Shown: positions 37,249-48,291, counted from the stretch's first letter. The stretch: 64,000 nt of DNA from Rhynchosporium graminicola (GCA_900074885.1 FJUW01000018.1:7748-71747), one strand, 5' to 3'. Notes: generated by a model not told the origin, from the sequence alone. Translations and numbers: made by a program.

Positions 37249-37551
37249 TTAGGCAAGGTTGTGATGAATTTCCCACTCTCTGTACTCGGACAAATTGAAG
37301 TAGAGTAGATTAGCGCAGGTGAAAGAAACCAAAGTAGCAATCTTGAGGACTCGACGGACAGCATCTTGGACAACATCTTGGGCTGCTGGCGAGAGAGCTC
37401 GGAAACCGTGAGAGAGCAGACAGTCGAGGTTGTAGAACATGGCCATGTTGCAGACGTTGAGTGCGAAGCCGAAGATTGTTGTCCAGATGAGAATATTTCT
37501 GGCTCGAAGATAAGCCTCGAGACGCAGTTTGCGTTCAGTATTTCCAGGCAT
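37249..37551 (-). CDS. Small two-helix membrane protein, unknown
   Basis: ATG at 37551 to stop at 37249, 100 residues. Two hydrophobic segments are clear: about 20-43 (ILIWTTIFGFALNVCNMAMF) and 70-90 (LKIATLVSFTCANLLYFNL). They are separated by an amphipathic loop with Gln/Asp/Arg (AAQDVVQDAVRRVLK). The residue make-up is protein-like. A second frame on the same strand, 37032-37619, is also open throughout, so either an intron or a frameshift could make a longer protein. I do not recognise the family. Confidence 0.5.
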   Translation of the reverse strand: MPGNTERKLRLEAYLRARNILIWTTIFGFALNVCNMAMFYNLDCLLSHGFRALSPAAQDVVQDAVRRVLKIATLVSFTCANLLYFNLSEYREWEIHHNLA

Positions 37552-38072
37552 TTTGATGATAGGATTGAGGCAAGACTTGGAAATTTGATCGACCTAGGTT
37601 GAGATGATATCAAAGCCAAAGACCACTTGTAAATGCGAATACCGCGGGAGTCGTGATCGTGGTGTCCAATATCGTGATGGCAGGAAGCGCAAGAAGCAAG
37701 TGATTGGTGATTGACTGTTGTTTCAGAAATCTATGACTGTCAGTAAGCATGTCCGTTGTCGTTGGGGCGGTGCGATGTCCCTCGTGCTAAACTCATCGTC
37801 TTTCAGGATCTTGAAGAAGATATGGAGTGAAAGGCAGAGGGAGATCCTCCGGTCAATATGTAACCCATAATCCGGAGAAGAGGGTAGGCAAATATGACCG
37901 CTGCGGGAGCAGGATGGAAGAAAGGTGTCGCTCTGGGGCATTTGTATCGGTGACCAGACCACAGAATCGCAAAGCGAAGAGTGGTCACCTTCTTGATACC
38001 CGCTGATATACCTTGAAAGGGAGGATGGGCATATAGGGAGAGAGAAAGCGAAAAAGAAAGACCTGGCCTTAC
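37552..38072. other. Short intergenic region including unresolved 3' end of the E3-like gene
   Basis: Contains the possible terminal exon(s) of the HECT-like gene (see next entry) and T-rich flanking sequence. The minus frames at 37723-38088 and 37803-38072 are open, but neither matches the family convincingly. Confidence 0.4.
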
Positions 38073-38702
38073 CTTGAGGTTCGCGCAATCGGTGCTGTAA
38101 AGCAAGAACGTTGTCAAGTCGATGAAGCCAATTCCTGTGCGTGCGGTAAACTTTGACGTCGCTCCGTAACCTTTGCTAGCAGCGATTTCCTCTGGATGCA
38201 CGTGACCCGCACGCCTACTTGAGCCACTCGCTTCCTCAGGAGGGAGATCAGGCTTGTGGCAGTGCCAAAACTCCATCATTTCAGCCCAATTCTCACTTGG
38301 GAGATCCCTCCATTCCTTGATGGTTTCTTTCTCCACGATGATGGTTCCACAATCGCGACATGCAAACTCTGCATCTTCTGAAAGCTCTTTGGCTGACCAT
38401 GGAGCTTCGTTGCTTTGTGCATTCTCGATGCTGTCCTTATTGGCCTGCCCAGCGACAGGAATACGCCATGAGAGCTCTTTATCTCCTAGGACAGGCTTCT
38501 GAAGGGGAAAGTTGGAGACTGCCTGACCAGGAAGGTTCAAGGTAGTTATGTCTCCCTCATGTTGCAAAATGAAACGTTGCCCATCTGCTGATAGCTCTGC
38601 TTTTGTGCCAGGTCCGCACGGCGCGTCCAGGGCGACAAGCACAGATAGTTGACGGATATTGGGCAGCAGCTCTGCATATATCAAGGGCTCGGTCGACAAC
38701 AT
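38073..38702 (-). CDS. HECT-like E3 ligase / E2-binding protein (Ipa1/UBE3D family), 3' end unresolved
   Basis: The first ATG in the minus frame is at 38702 (MLSTEPLIYAELLPNIRQLSV). 210 codons lead to a donor GTAAGG at 38072. Family features are the opening IYAELLPNIRQ strand, TKAELSADGQRFILQHEG, a CRDCG zinc pair (C115, C118), EWRDLPSENWAEMMEFWHCH with its WHCH cluster, and GFIDLTTFLLYSTDC. These proteins bind E2 enzymes and are linked to ubiquitination and mRNA 3'-end processing. With the acceptor at 38012 the protein would end after only eight more residues (stop at 37985). The usual second Cys cluster and C-terminal segment were not found, so the 3' end is mis-modelled, truncated or decayed. 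The gene shares a 308-bp promoter with the next gene. Confidence 0.7.
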
Positions 38703-39010
38703 ACTGCACGGCGTCTTGATGGTGGCGGCAACACTGGTCTCGAAGGAGACATTTTTATTCCTGATGTTGTGTTCGAAGGTTAGGATAAGGGCATACCTTC
38801 GCCGTTCGAAATATATCGTTTGGCGGGACGGCACAAGGATTTTCCGATCTCTCACGTGATTGGCTGATCTACCTTGGCGACACGAGCTAAACTCCTACAC
38901 TCTTCAGCCTTGTCTACTCCACAATTACTGAGGGGCATTGAGGCCCAACAGCTTCAAAGTCAGGACATGTTAGGAACCTCGACAATCTTGCACAATAACT
39001 ACCTGCAATC
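38703..39010. promoter_or_regulatory. Divergent promoter with CACGTG and CCAAT-type boxes
   Basis: Between the E3-like gene and the questin-oxidase-like gene. The text TCACGTGATTGGCTGAT at 38852-38868 combines an E-box with an inverted CCAAT box, a common layout in Pezizomycotina promoters. Confidence 0.4.
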
Positions 39011-40367
39011 ATGTCGTCTCCTATGATAGCTTGGGTACCTGTTCTTAATCGTTTGACAAAGTATTTCACAACGAGTAATTACGCTGCTCAAAGCATTGAT
39101 CTTCCATCAGTTGAGATCAACGATGTCGAGACTGCACCAGAGAAGCGTCCCAGGACACTCAAGCACTTACTCCGGGCAAATCATGTCAATCATTCAATAC
39201 TATACCATGATCTGCAATATCATAACCACATGGCACACTTGCTAGGCTCTGCGTATCTATTTGGTGCAGATGCTGTCCAGATGAACAAGATCTACGACGA
39301 AGAGTCTAAAGAGCTAGAAGAATGGAAGGATTCGCCTGCAGAGGTAACAGACAAAGACTGGCGGGAGTTTCTAGGTGACAAGAGGTACCAGAGAGCGTTT
39401 GTTGATTTCTTTGAGGATGAATTGGCGTTGAAGCATGATTATGATTGGAAAGAAGTCGCCAATGAGTACCTCTACAGTGGGAAGGAACCTTTGATTAATG
39501 GACTCATTAGCGGCCGTATGTATTTGCATCATGAACCTCCTTTGAAGATTTACACTAACACGTAACCCAGTCGGCCATCCCTTAATACATCTGGGCTATG
39601 CCTACGAACTTTCAAGTAAAGAACTCGGCTCAGAAGCTCTCGCAATGGCTGCATCATCATACAACTATCTACACAAATACCTCGACAACCCATCCTACAC
39701 TCAACCCTCCACTTACAGCACAACATCCCCCCTCGAAATCCTCCACAAGATAGCAGCCGATACGCGATTCGACGGACTCTTCAGCGAGCCCGGCGCCGGC
39801 AACATGGACATCCTCTTCAAAGACCACGAAGTGCTGATTCTTGAACACTGGAATGCCTGGAAAATTGTCGATCCCAACAAGCAGTTCGAGGATTCGCAAG
39901 AAGCTGCTATGGCTCTACTAGTGAAGACAGTGAAGCCAGCAACACATGCCTATGATTTCTTCATGGTGCATATTCTAACCACATCTCACGCGGTGCGCAT
40001 TCTGCTACCCTTAATACCGAAGAAGTTTCATATTAGTCTGGTGAGACAGTGGTGGTTGTTGGCTATTGCTGTGTATGTGGCGCAGTTGAGACCGAAGATC
40101 GACGAGGATCTAGAGGTTAAGCCGGCGAAGGGCTGGAAGTATGTAGAGGAGATGGCGATTAGTGGACCGTATTGTACAGAAGCTCATTATGTTAAAGGTA
40201 AGCTTTTGCATTAGTTCTGTCTAAGGCTGTTGAAGGGAACTGGAATTGACAATATCGCAGCTTTGAGAGCCATGAGAGCCGCGGCTTTTACTTGGGGAGA
40301 TGTTCACGAGCGCTATTTAACAGCAGCTGTTCATTTTGCGGATGATTTCAAAGGGTGGACATTCTAA
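39011..40367 (+). CDS. Questin oxidase-like (AflY/DUF4243) protein
   Basis: Three exons: 39011-39515, 39571-40197 and 40261-40367 (introns 55 and 63 nt). The product is 412 residues. Family signatures are LLRANHVNHSILYHDLQYHNHMAHLLGSAYLFGA (long His-rich helix), the central Gly-His-Pro-Leu-Ile-His-Leu-Gly-Tyr motif (GHPLIHLGYAYEL, spanning the first splice junction), and the C-terminal HYVKALRAMRAAAFTWGDVHERYLTAAVHF. AflY and GedK-type members are Baeyer-Villiger-like oxidases of anthraquinones in polyketide pathways, but many homologues sit outside clusters. No polyketide synthase or other tailoring gene is nearby, so the substrate is unknown. A run of nine G follows downstream at about 40512. 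Confidence 0.87.
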
Positions 40368-40665
40368 GATCGGCCTGATCGTGGGAAAGGGAACCTCTCG
40401 CACGCGGCTCTGTAAGCTACTTTATATAGGGACTTTGTACAGTACGATAACAGGATAACGTTTGAGCTCATGATCTTACGACAATTTACAGAATTTGGGA
40501 ATCATATTTTTTGGGGGGGGGTCGGCTAGCTGCAAATCGCTGGCAACAGCAATCATTACCCACTCTACTAGATCAAAATCCGCCTTCTTCTTGGCGAGTC
40601 ATCTTTCTTAAAGCAATTGCTCAATACACGTATCTGTACCTCTGTAAAAGACATCTGTCTATCCA

Positions 40666-43362
40666 TCAGTCATCCTCGATATCGTCATCGCTTAATACAA
40701 GATTTAGTTCCTGCTGCAATGACAAACGATTCGAGGAATCTCGTCCTCTAATCACCAACGCCTTCGTCCTCGGAGACTTGCTTTCCCCAGGCTTATCCGT
40801 TGCCCATTCTTCGCCCACAGTAACTGCTTCGTCTGCTTCATCAGGAACATCATCAGTTGGTCCGCCGATCCCATGGAAAGTCGTCACTTTCTCCATTTCT
40901 CGAATAGCGAAAGTGGAAGATGCTGATTTCTTCGCTCTGGCAATTGTTACCATATATGGTAATCGATCTAAGAGCATCTCTTTCCTTGCAGATGTACCTG
41001 TGGACAGTAGAGGCGCAATCTCCGCATCCTTGCTAGATGCCTTGCCGGAATGATTCGCTTGGAGTCCAGGGCTTTTCCAGCTCTCCACGGTACCTGCTTT
41101 TGGTCTTGCGAAAGCAGCAGCTCCAGCAGTCACAGCACTAAGTTGGTGATCCTCCCCTTTCATCAACTTGGACACCCACAGGTCGATAGTACTCTCAACT
41201 TCCTCTTTCATTCTCCATAGCTTGAGACTGGTGGGATAAAACATCTTGAATGCATCTCCTCCCTTCCCACTGCGGAGACCACCAGCAGGAGGAGCCGTTC
41301 GCTTGACCGGAAATGGAAGGGAGAAAATTATGCCTCGCACAGCTATTTGAAAGCTAATCTCGTCCTGTCGCATGATGTCCCCGCCTGTTCCTTTGCCACC
41401 ATATCCACCACCGAATCCAGAAGCGTTGAACGATCCGTCCCATGATGAGCAGAGAAGGTCGCTATCGGATAGGCAATCGATACACCCGCTGACATGGTCT
41501 AAGGTTGAGAACTCGAATGAGGTAGGTGGAGCATTACAAGACAGTAAGTAATTCTCGTGAAGCGCAGCGACGAAAGTCTGAGTATCTGTACCTGTCTCGT
41601 CGATGAGTTCATCAACCTTGATTTGAGACCTATGTGGTCGAGACTGGTTGGACATGAAGCTTGGTAGCTTCTCAGTGTCTTCATCAGCAGGAAACTCCGG
41701 TACTGTCTCATCTCGCCTGTTGTAAACCACTTTGCCAACCGCGTGAAAAATCCCCAGACTAGCTTCTCGTCTCGTCACCAGCTCAAGACTCTCCTTTTCC
41801 ATCTTCGTCAGAGCGGTATCTTTGCTAGCTTTCTTAGCCTTTCCAAACGCGATTTTGGCACCCCAGTCTCCATCGACGTCACCTCGGAGGCAAAGGAACT
41901 CGAGTGACCCGATCGCACTTCTGATATCTCCGATCTCTCCCAGAGTTTTGAGTACCTGGGGGCCGGGTGTCTTCCGTCTTCCGGACTTCCGAGACTCTTT
42001 TTGGACAACGAGCTCCAGAGCTTTCGCTAGGAATGTGGGTGCAATCGCATTGAACTCGATCACTGCCACACCCGGGTGTCGTAATATCTCAGGTCCTAGT
42101 AATCTATGCGCTGTGAAGCTGTCTGCAGAAGCAGAGGTTGTTGTGAGCAGAGTTTCTGATATGATCATGACCACTGGTGTTATTGGCTCCCTTGAAGATC
42201 TCGGATTGTTCATGGAGAGAGGAGGCGTGTTAGAAGCAAGGTATGAAATGACTGTGGATCTAAAGGATTGGAGGACTGTAGAAGATCGAGTGAATGTATT
42301 GGGAAATTCTTCGATCAGTATGAGATTCTTCCGACAATCGAGCGTTTGTGTATATGCTTTCGAATCTAATTTCCCCTCGGTAGAAAATATATCCAGCTGT
42401 CCAAACTTTCCACCTCGTCCCATAAACTCTTCGAACTGTGCAGACATCGAGAGGAAGCCGTCTGAGGATGCCACAGACCCGACAGGATTACGCCATTCTA
42501 ACACATCACAGTCCATTGCCTTTGCTAAGAGCTGAAGAGTTGTTGTCTTTGCAGTTCCAGCTGCACCCTTCAAAATAAGAAGTCTCTGCCTCAGATGGCC
42601 ACACATGACATCCTCCAGCCACCCTCGCACATCTGAGACTTTCTTCTTATGCACTGCCAACTCGTCTAAGTTTGTAGGAGCAAATCTTTCCGCCCAGGGC
42701 CTCATATCGTTCTCGTGCTTAATTTCTGGTGGTGCTTTCGGAACTATGAACTTCTGGCTCGCACTAGACAGATCTCCGTCGCCATTAGGAAGGCCCATAG
42801 TTCTGGACCGTTTTCGAGCTGCCGTTCCAACGACACTCGAAGTCGGAGCTTTTGATTCGAACACATCATCGTCGGATATCAGGTCTTCATCCTCTATCTT
42901 GGAAGACTTTGAGCTCACCGTAAGCTTTGGCTTAGCTGTACTTCCACTGCCACGCTCGGCCTGCTGCCGCTGGGCTTGCTTCGTAAAGAACGAGTATATG
43001 TCTCCACTCTTGACCTTGTCTTCGCTCTTCCCTTTCCGTTTCGACTTCTCTGGACTGCTACTTGCACTCTTTGTGCCAACTTTGGCTCTGCGGACCTTGT
43101 CAGGTAGGTGTATAGGTGCTGCATTTGGAGAATGATTCACAGTCTTTGCCCGGGGTTGCATCTTCTTTGGACCTGTCCCGGTTTTGGCAGGGGATTTACT
43201 TGATGTTGACGGCTGTCTTTCTGTCGAAGAGGGCGGCGACGAAGAGATGAGGTTGCTCAAGGGAGCTTTCGCTTTGACTTTGGTGACGGGCTCATCGTCG
43301 TCGTCCTCTTCCGAAGATGAAGGCAGGACGTTCCGCTTTCGACGCTTCGTTGGTGGAGCCAT
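40666..43362 (-). CDS. rad17: Checkpoint clamp loader Rad17 (Rad24)
   Basis: Single exon, 898 residues, ATG at 43362. Residues 1-215 are Lys/Ser-rich and disordered, with a GDIYSFFTK patch at 120-128. MRPWAERFAPTNLDELAVHKKKVSDV opens the AAA+ module. The Walker A is GAAGTAKT (266-273), with Ala instead of the canonical second Gly, and the Walker B is ILIEEFPN. Sensor-type segments follow (VMIISETLL; HPGVAVIEFNAI). Rad17 replaces Rfc1 in an RFC2-5 complex that loads the 9-1-1 clamp at DNA damage and activates the ATR/Rad3 pathway in the nucleus. The C-terminal 80 residues are acidic (LVLSDDDIEDD). Identity is firm from domain order. Confidence 0.92.
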   Translation of the reverse strand: MAPPTKRRKRNVLPSSSEEDDDDEPVTKVKAKAPLSNLISSSPPSSTERQPSTSSKSPAKTGTGPKKMQPRAKTVNHSPNAAPIHLPDKVRRAKVGTKSASSSPEKSKRKGKSEDKVKSGDIYSFFTKQAQRQQAERGSGSTAKPKLTVSSKSSKIEDEDLISDDDVFESKAPTSSVVGTAARKRSRTMGLPNGDGDLSSASQKFIVPKAPPEIKHENDMRPWAERFAPTNLDELAVHKKKVSDVRGWLEDVMCGHLRQRLLILKGAAGTAKTTTLQLLAKAMDCDVLEWRNPVGSVASSDGFLSMSAQFEEFMGRGGKFGQLDIFSTEGKLDSKAYTQTLDCRKNLILIEEFPNTFTRSSTVLQSFRSTVISYLASNTPPLSMNNPRSSREPITPVVMIISETLLTTTSASADSFTAHRLLGPEILRHPGVAVIEFNAIAPTFLAKALELVVQKESRKSGRRKTPGPQVLKTLGEIGDIRSAIGSLEFLCLRGDVDGDWGAKIAFGKAKKASKDTALTKMEKESLELVTRREASLGIFHAVGKVVYNRRDETVPEFPADEDTEKLPSFMSNQSRPHRSQIKVDELIDETGTDTQTFVAALHENYLLSCNAPPTSFEFSTLDHVSGCIDCLSDSDLLCSSWDGSFNASGFGGGYGGKGTGGDIMRQDEISFQIAVRGIIFSLPFPVKRTAPPAGGLRSGKGGDAFKMFYPTSLKLWRMKEEVESTIDLWVSKLMKGEDHQLSAVTAGAAAFARPKAGTVESWKSPGLQANHSGKASSKDAEIAPLLSTGTSARKEMLLDRLPYMVTIARAKKSASSTFAIREMEKVTTFHGIGGPTDDVPDEADEAVTVGEEWATDKPGESKSPRTKALVIRGRDSSNRLSLQQELNLVLSDDDIEDD

Positions 43363-44564
43363 GTGGCCTGGATCTGAGTGAATTGGTGCCTCATCTGCAG
43401 AGACCCGACTCCCATAGCGGCATGTTGGTGTGTTGTGCCTGGAAGTCGAGAGGCAACCTTGAAGTTCTCCATGGTGTATTTAGATTAAGTAGCTATCTTT
43501 ATCGCGCCTCGCTGCCGAAGTCTAGCCGCGATAGACTACCAAATAGGTGCCTATCTAATAGAGGTTTAAGTCTCTTCATCATTTTTCATGTGTCTTTCGA
43601 AATTCAACGATTCCTAACAAGGGCTTACGAGGAAACAAACCATCCGCAAGGAACCCTGTAAGTGATAGATGGCGTTTTTATCCCCATGTTGAATCTCATG
43701 ATATTGTTGGCTCTACTAGAAGCCATCGCCAGTGTCACGCTCGTTGCAAGCATATATCCTTTACCCGCTATGTGTCGAGGTCCTTGCTATCAATATTTAA
43801 GATGAATATTCGTTTTCGAAACATATTTAGTACCAGTGGCGCTCGTGAAATCAAATCGACTGGTAAGTTGAGCTCAGCTGTTTGACGACCAATCGATTTC
43901 CAGCCCCCATGAAATATGCAAACAACAGCTTACTGCCGGTCGTTTTCTAAGCGAGTTTCTTTGAAACGTCCACAATCCTCCCGACAAACTGTTTTGGCGG
44001 CTGCCATTGGATAATAAGTGTTTTGGGTAAACCCACGATAGCACAATCCCGATCTACCATTTGCATTTTACTGGCAATGCTTATCCCGAGCCTCACGATG
44101 TTGCGCCGCGAATACGGCAAGAAGGGTATGCGGACGTACTACATGAGATGACTAGGCGTTTGCCCCTATCCCTATCATGGATTGCTAGTTCCGAGGTCCT
44201 CTTTGACCGCTTTTTATTTACTCTAGGCTTTGTCTACTTTCTTTGAGGTATTTGAACATTCTTGGCAGCTCGAGTGTCATCACAAAACACTCACTCCTAT
44301 CCTGTGTCTTTCATTTACTTCTTTGTTCTTTACTTGAATCATCTGTAAAGACAAAGCTATTGTCAATAACATCCACCTTTGTCACTTTTTTCGTCTTTAC
44401 ATTCAAATGAGAAATAACAACAGTCATCAGTGACTATATGTAGCGCTCACGGATCTCCTCCCCAAGCTGTTGATCTAGCTACAAAGAACGCTTCTCGCAT
44501 TGAAATTGACACACATATTTCGATCACGGCAAGCCGATTTTGGAGGTCGAACAGATCATAAACA
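43363..44564. other. Intergenic between rad17 and secreted-protein gene
   Basis: 1.2 kb of promoter-type sequence for two divergent genes. An inverted pair TGTAAAGAC/GTCTTTACA (44344-44352 and 44393-44401), with nested GACAAAG/CTTTGTC, could fold into a hairpin. No gene recognised. Confidence 0.45.
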
Positions 44565-45212
44565 ATGTTCTTCAAAGCCTTCGAAGTGACTATGCTTGCG
44601 AGCATGGCTTACGCCTCGGTTCTCCCCAGGGCCGCCTCTTCGCCCCAAGCTGTGGACGTAATCCTCGAAATTGCACCGACGTCGAACACATGTTCCGGGT
44701 CGCCTGTTCCGGCTGAATGCGCAACAAACGTCCAAGCGAGTCCATTCCTCATTGCTGCCATGTCGAAGTACCAGATCTACGTACAATCGGAAATCGCAGC
44801 CCTTCTATCAGTCATAGCATATGAAACTGCAGACTTCAAATACAACACAAACAGGTTTCCAGCTCCAGGTCGACCGGGTCAAGGAACTCGCAACATGCAG
44901 ATGGCCAACTACAACCTACTTTACGCTCAGTCAATACCAGAATTGGCAACAAAACTGAGCGCAATCACTACGTCAAGCTCGGTTGTCGGCTTGAGCGACG
45001 AGAAGCTTAATGCTATTCGTGCACTTGTTCTGCCGGATGAGTACAGTTGGGCAAGCGGCGCTTGGTTCCTGACGACACAATGTAAAAACGTGCGAACAGC
45101 TCTTCAGACGGGAAGTCAAGCAGGCTTTGAAGCTTACATGGTCTGTCTTGGTGTTACCGCTACTGAAGACCGACTGGCGTACTGGAAACGAGCAACTGCG
45201 GCTTTCTCGTGA
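44565..45212 (+). CDS. Secreted protein, unknown (possibly lysozyme-like)
   Basis: Single exon, 215 residues. The start MFFKAFEVTMLASMAYASVLPRA is a signal peptide with probable cleavage after the Ala/Ser-rich segment near residue 18; a Kex2-like site LPR follows. The mature part has four or five Cys (NTCSGSPVPAECATN; TTQCKNV; YMVCLG). Its core is AALLSVIAYETADFKYNTNRFPAPGRPGQGTRNMQ, with an acidic residue in a helix ahead of a Gly/Arg-rich loop. I recall this arrangement from fungal secreted proteins of lysozyme-like fold, but enzyme activity is not established. The neighbouring Zn2Cys6 factor is convergent. No evidence that it is a virulence factor. Confidence 0.8.
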   Translation: MFFKAFEVTMLASMAYASVLPRAASSPQAVDVILEIAPTSNTCSGSPVPAECATNVQASPFLIAAMSKYQIYVQSEIAALLSVIAYETADFKYNTNRFPAPGRPGQGTRNMQMANYNLLYAQSIPELATKLSAITTSSSVVGLSDEKLNAIRALVLPDEYSWASGAWFLTTQCKNVRTALQTGSQAGFEAYMVCLGVTATEDRLAYWKRATAAFS

Positions 45213-45763
45213 ACGTGGAGACTTGTGGCTGTCTTTGCTGGCAAAGGCTGTAATGGGAACTATTCTTGTACATATTGAAGTACGATCGTTGATATCTATT
45301 CTACATCCTTTATGGACACTTTTGTGACATCGATGTAATGAGAATCTTGCAAAGCTCGGTAAGGGCTCTGGCTAACATATAATAAGAGCCTTTGGGTGTC
45401 CAAGTACATTCTGTCGACCCGTGACGCCATACGGACCTTATAGGCTTAAATTAACCAAAGGAGTACTCCGGTAATTTCGCCAAGCCAGACTCAGGACCTA
45501 GAAGTAATGTGCCTGTTGTCCTCTTAAGTGCTTCGTCCTTCAGGACAAGCGTAAATCTGTGGAGTTAAATGCAATGATATACAGGTTAAAAAGTCCTTAT
45601 CTGAGAAGGTCAACGTGATTGAAGCTTTCATCATTTTTGGACATAATTAGACCTAGACTTGCGGACAGGCCGTGACCGTAAATCAAAACTCCACCCTCCA
45701 TAATCCAGTCAATCAAAGACTCCACGCTGAAACAGAAGTCAACGACGCGAGGCAGCCACATTT
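45213..45763. other. Intergenic between convergent genes
   Basis: 551 bp of 3' flank shared by the secreted-protein gene and the transcription factor gene. Nothing recognised. Confidence 0.45.
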
Positions 45764-48291
45764 TTACTCTATGGTATGTGAATGAAAGAATATCTTCCTT
45801 CCTCCATCTTCAAGATTAGTGCCCACACTGGACACGTTACGCAGAGGTAGTCCATCGTGGGGTTTGGATGCAAGCGGCACGCCTAGCTGTGCAAGTGGTA
45901 CGCCAAGTTGAGCCGGATAATTCTCAGTCTGAGCCATAACTTCCAAGGACATCGGCTCAATATTATTCTGATGAAACGTATCGGAAGGAAACGTTGTCAA
46001 GCTGTGTACGTACACTGCGTCGACTGGCTGTTCCAAGACTGTATTTGACACACGCACTCCATATGCCGCGATAAAGTACAGCATATTGGTAACCTGAGAC
46101 TGGAACTTGCTATTGCTTTCCCTTGCGAACTTCTCGAAAATTTTGGCAACTCTTTCTAGTCTGGCAATGTCTTCATGTGCGCCGGACGTATTTTTGTTTT
46201 GTAGCACATGGATGCAGAGAATATCACAACACCAAGCCAGATTCGGTGCCAGAATACTAGAGGATAAATAGTCAGTGTATCAGTAGAAACATAAATCGAA
46301 GGAGTCGAGCCTACCACATGAAATGATGGTTTTCGTTGAAATGATCCAGTAAAGATATACAACCTCGAGCCGCTTGAACGCACCGAGCGACACTTGGCGA
46401 AGCTTTCAGCTTCCTGACTTGCGGGTCTTGGTCAGAGGCCCGAGTGAACAAGACGGAATGAATATAAATCACTAGCTGGTGATATCTCAAATGGATGAAA
46501 GTAAGGTAAATCAGTCTGCCTTGATTGCCGTCATAAAGATCATCGCCATGATAATCCGGGACCCTCGATTTCCACACTTCTAGCTCGTGGTCCAATTCAG
46601 CGACATTCTCATAGATCTGTTGGTGCGGCAATTCTAGCGCATTTGGCGAATACAACATTAACCATACCTTCCCTTGAATCCTCGAAAGTTCAAATCGTTC
46701 GTAGATGACATTCAAAGTTGACCCGTCTTGAAACCTCACATCTGTATTCGAGTCCGTTGGAAATCTTTCTGGAAACCCCGCCACAATAGGATCCAAAATA
46801 GCAGGGGCTTTGCCTAGATAGATGGAAATGTCGCTCGACATCATACATGCGTTCCAGAAAAGCCGTTTCTGAAACAATTTTCTCGCACTAGGCTCCTTCT
46901 CCTGTGTGTTGTAGCCTGCGGTTACCATCATTTGTATCGCAATTCCAAGGATATTTGCGCCCGTCTTGTGATTCGAAAAAACGAAGTACAAAACCTTCAT
47001 TGATCCTGTTAGTCCACGAGAGAAATCGGGAATCGAGGCACTAACTATACACAACACGGCACTGATGTTCAAGGTACTCGGGTCTTCCACGATGAGACGG
47101 GGAAGGAGAGCCAATGCATTTGCGAGGTAACTCTCCGTGTCAACGTCAACTGTGTATCTAATCGGGAAACATCGGAATCTCTGAAATGCTCTGTAACAAA
47201 CCGTCAGATAGGATAGGACAATGCCGGAAGAGATAGTATACATCATAATATTGATGGCTGCAATATACCCAGCTTTTAGTTCATGACTGCCGGATTTGTG
47301 AATGTTCAAATCCAATGCTATCACGTCTTCCTCAAACAAAGGCGTTTCGCGATTCACAGTGAACAAAAACCCTATAGACCATTAGAGCGTACAGACAATG
47401 ATTCATGGCATAATACCTCTCACGCTTGACTCTGCAATTCTGTAACTGGGTAGGATATCCGCTGGCTTGCTAGGTGCACCAAGGTTTCGAGTCACGACTG
47501 GCCGTTGTAACCCTTCGACCATGGTACTGAAGCAACGATCTCCTAACAACTGATCCACCCACTCAGTCCCTCTACCTGAGAATACAGGTATTGAACCTAC
47601 TATGTCAGACAAGAAATGATAATACTGGAATAAGCTAACCGGCAGGATAATCCTCGGGATCAAGACCCGGACTTGGCTTCATCGAATTATGCTCAAATGG
47701 ATCAAGTAGACCTCCTTCAGGAATAGTCCATTCAAAGGTAGGATCAACTACCATATGACTGGACATCATCAAATCTCCTCGATAGGATGGATAGCTTCTG
47801 CTATGAGACATCGGTGACATTCTGACGGGTGCAGGATGTGACTGTGCCATTAATGTGCGGGCCGCTGGTCTGCCTTCAACTAAAGCTTTTTCCATGTCTT
47901 GCAACCTTTGCTCAAGCTCAGAATACTTTCTACAAGTCATCAGAAATCAGTTAATAATTTACAGTAACGAACTCATGGTCTACTAACGTTCGTCGAACTG
48001 GTCGTTTTCGAGCACTCGAGTAAACACATGTGTGTTTGAGCTTATCACATAACGAGCACATTGGTAAGCGACGACTGCATCTCACCTGTGAAAGTCAGTA
48101 GACCCTCTTAGGAGTTGTACGAAAAATAAGACTGGTACCTTTCTTTTCCGACAGTTCTCACATGATAATCGAGCGACCTCGGGAGATCCCAAAACTGAAA
48201 CCTCGACCCTGTCATTGCTTTCAGGAGATTCTGATTGCGTTTGTGACTTTGGCGACCATTCTGAAGACTGTATTGAGAAATTGGAATCCAT
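45764..48291 (-). CDS. Zn2Cys6 fungal transcription factor
   Basis: Six exons on the minus strand: 48139-48291, 47988-48085, 47640-47929, 47417-47599, 46315-47371 and 45764-46256 (introns 40-58 nt), giving 757 residues. The binuclear zinc cluster is split by the first intron: C44-x2-C47-x6-C54-x6-C61-x2-C64-x6-C71 (CENCRKRK|VRCSRRLPMCSLCDKLKHTC). Then come a basic linker (SSARKRPVRR), a short dimerisation coil (KYSELEQRLQDMEKAL) and a middle homology region of the fungal-specific transcription factor type (KRLFWNACMMSSDISIYLGKAP). It probably binds CGG-containing sites as a dimer in the nucleus. The C-terminus contains a 7-residue tandem repeat (AQLGVPLAQLGVPL). Targets are unknown. Confidence 0.87.

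Noticed and set aside
36823..37308. 161-codon plus-strand frame
   Set aside because: Runs through the degenerate tandem repeat and antisense to the small membrane protein; no motif.
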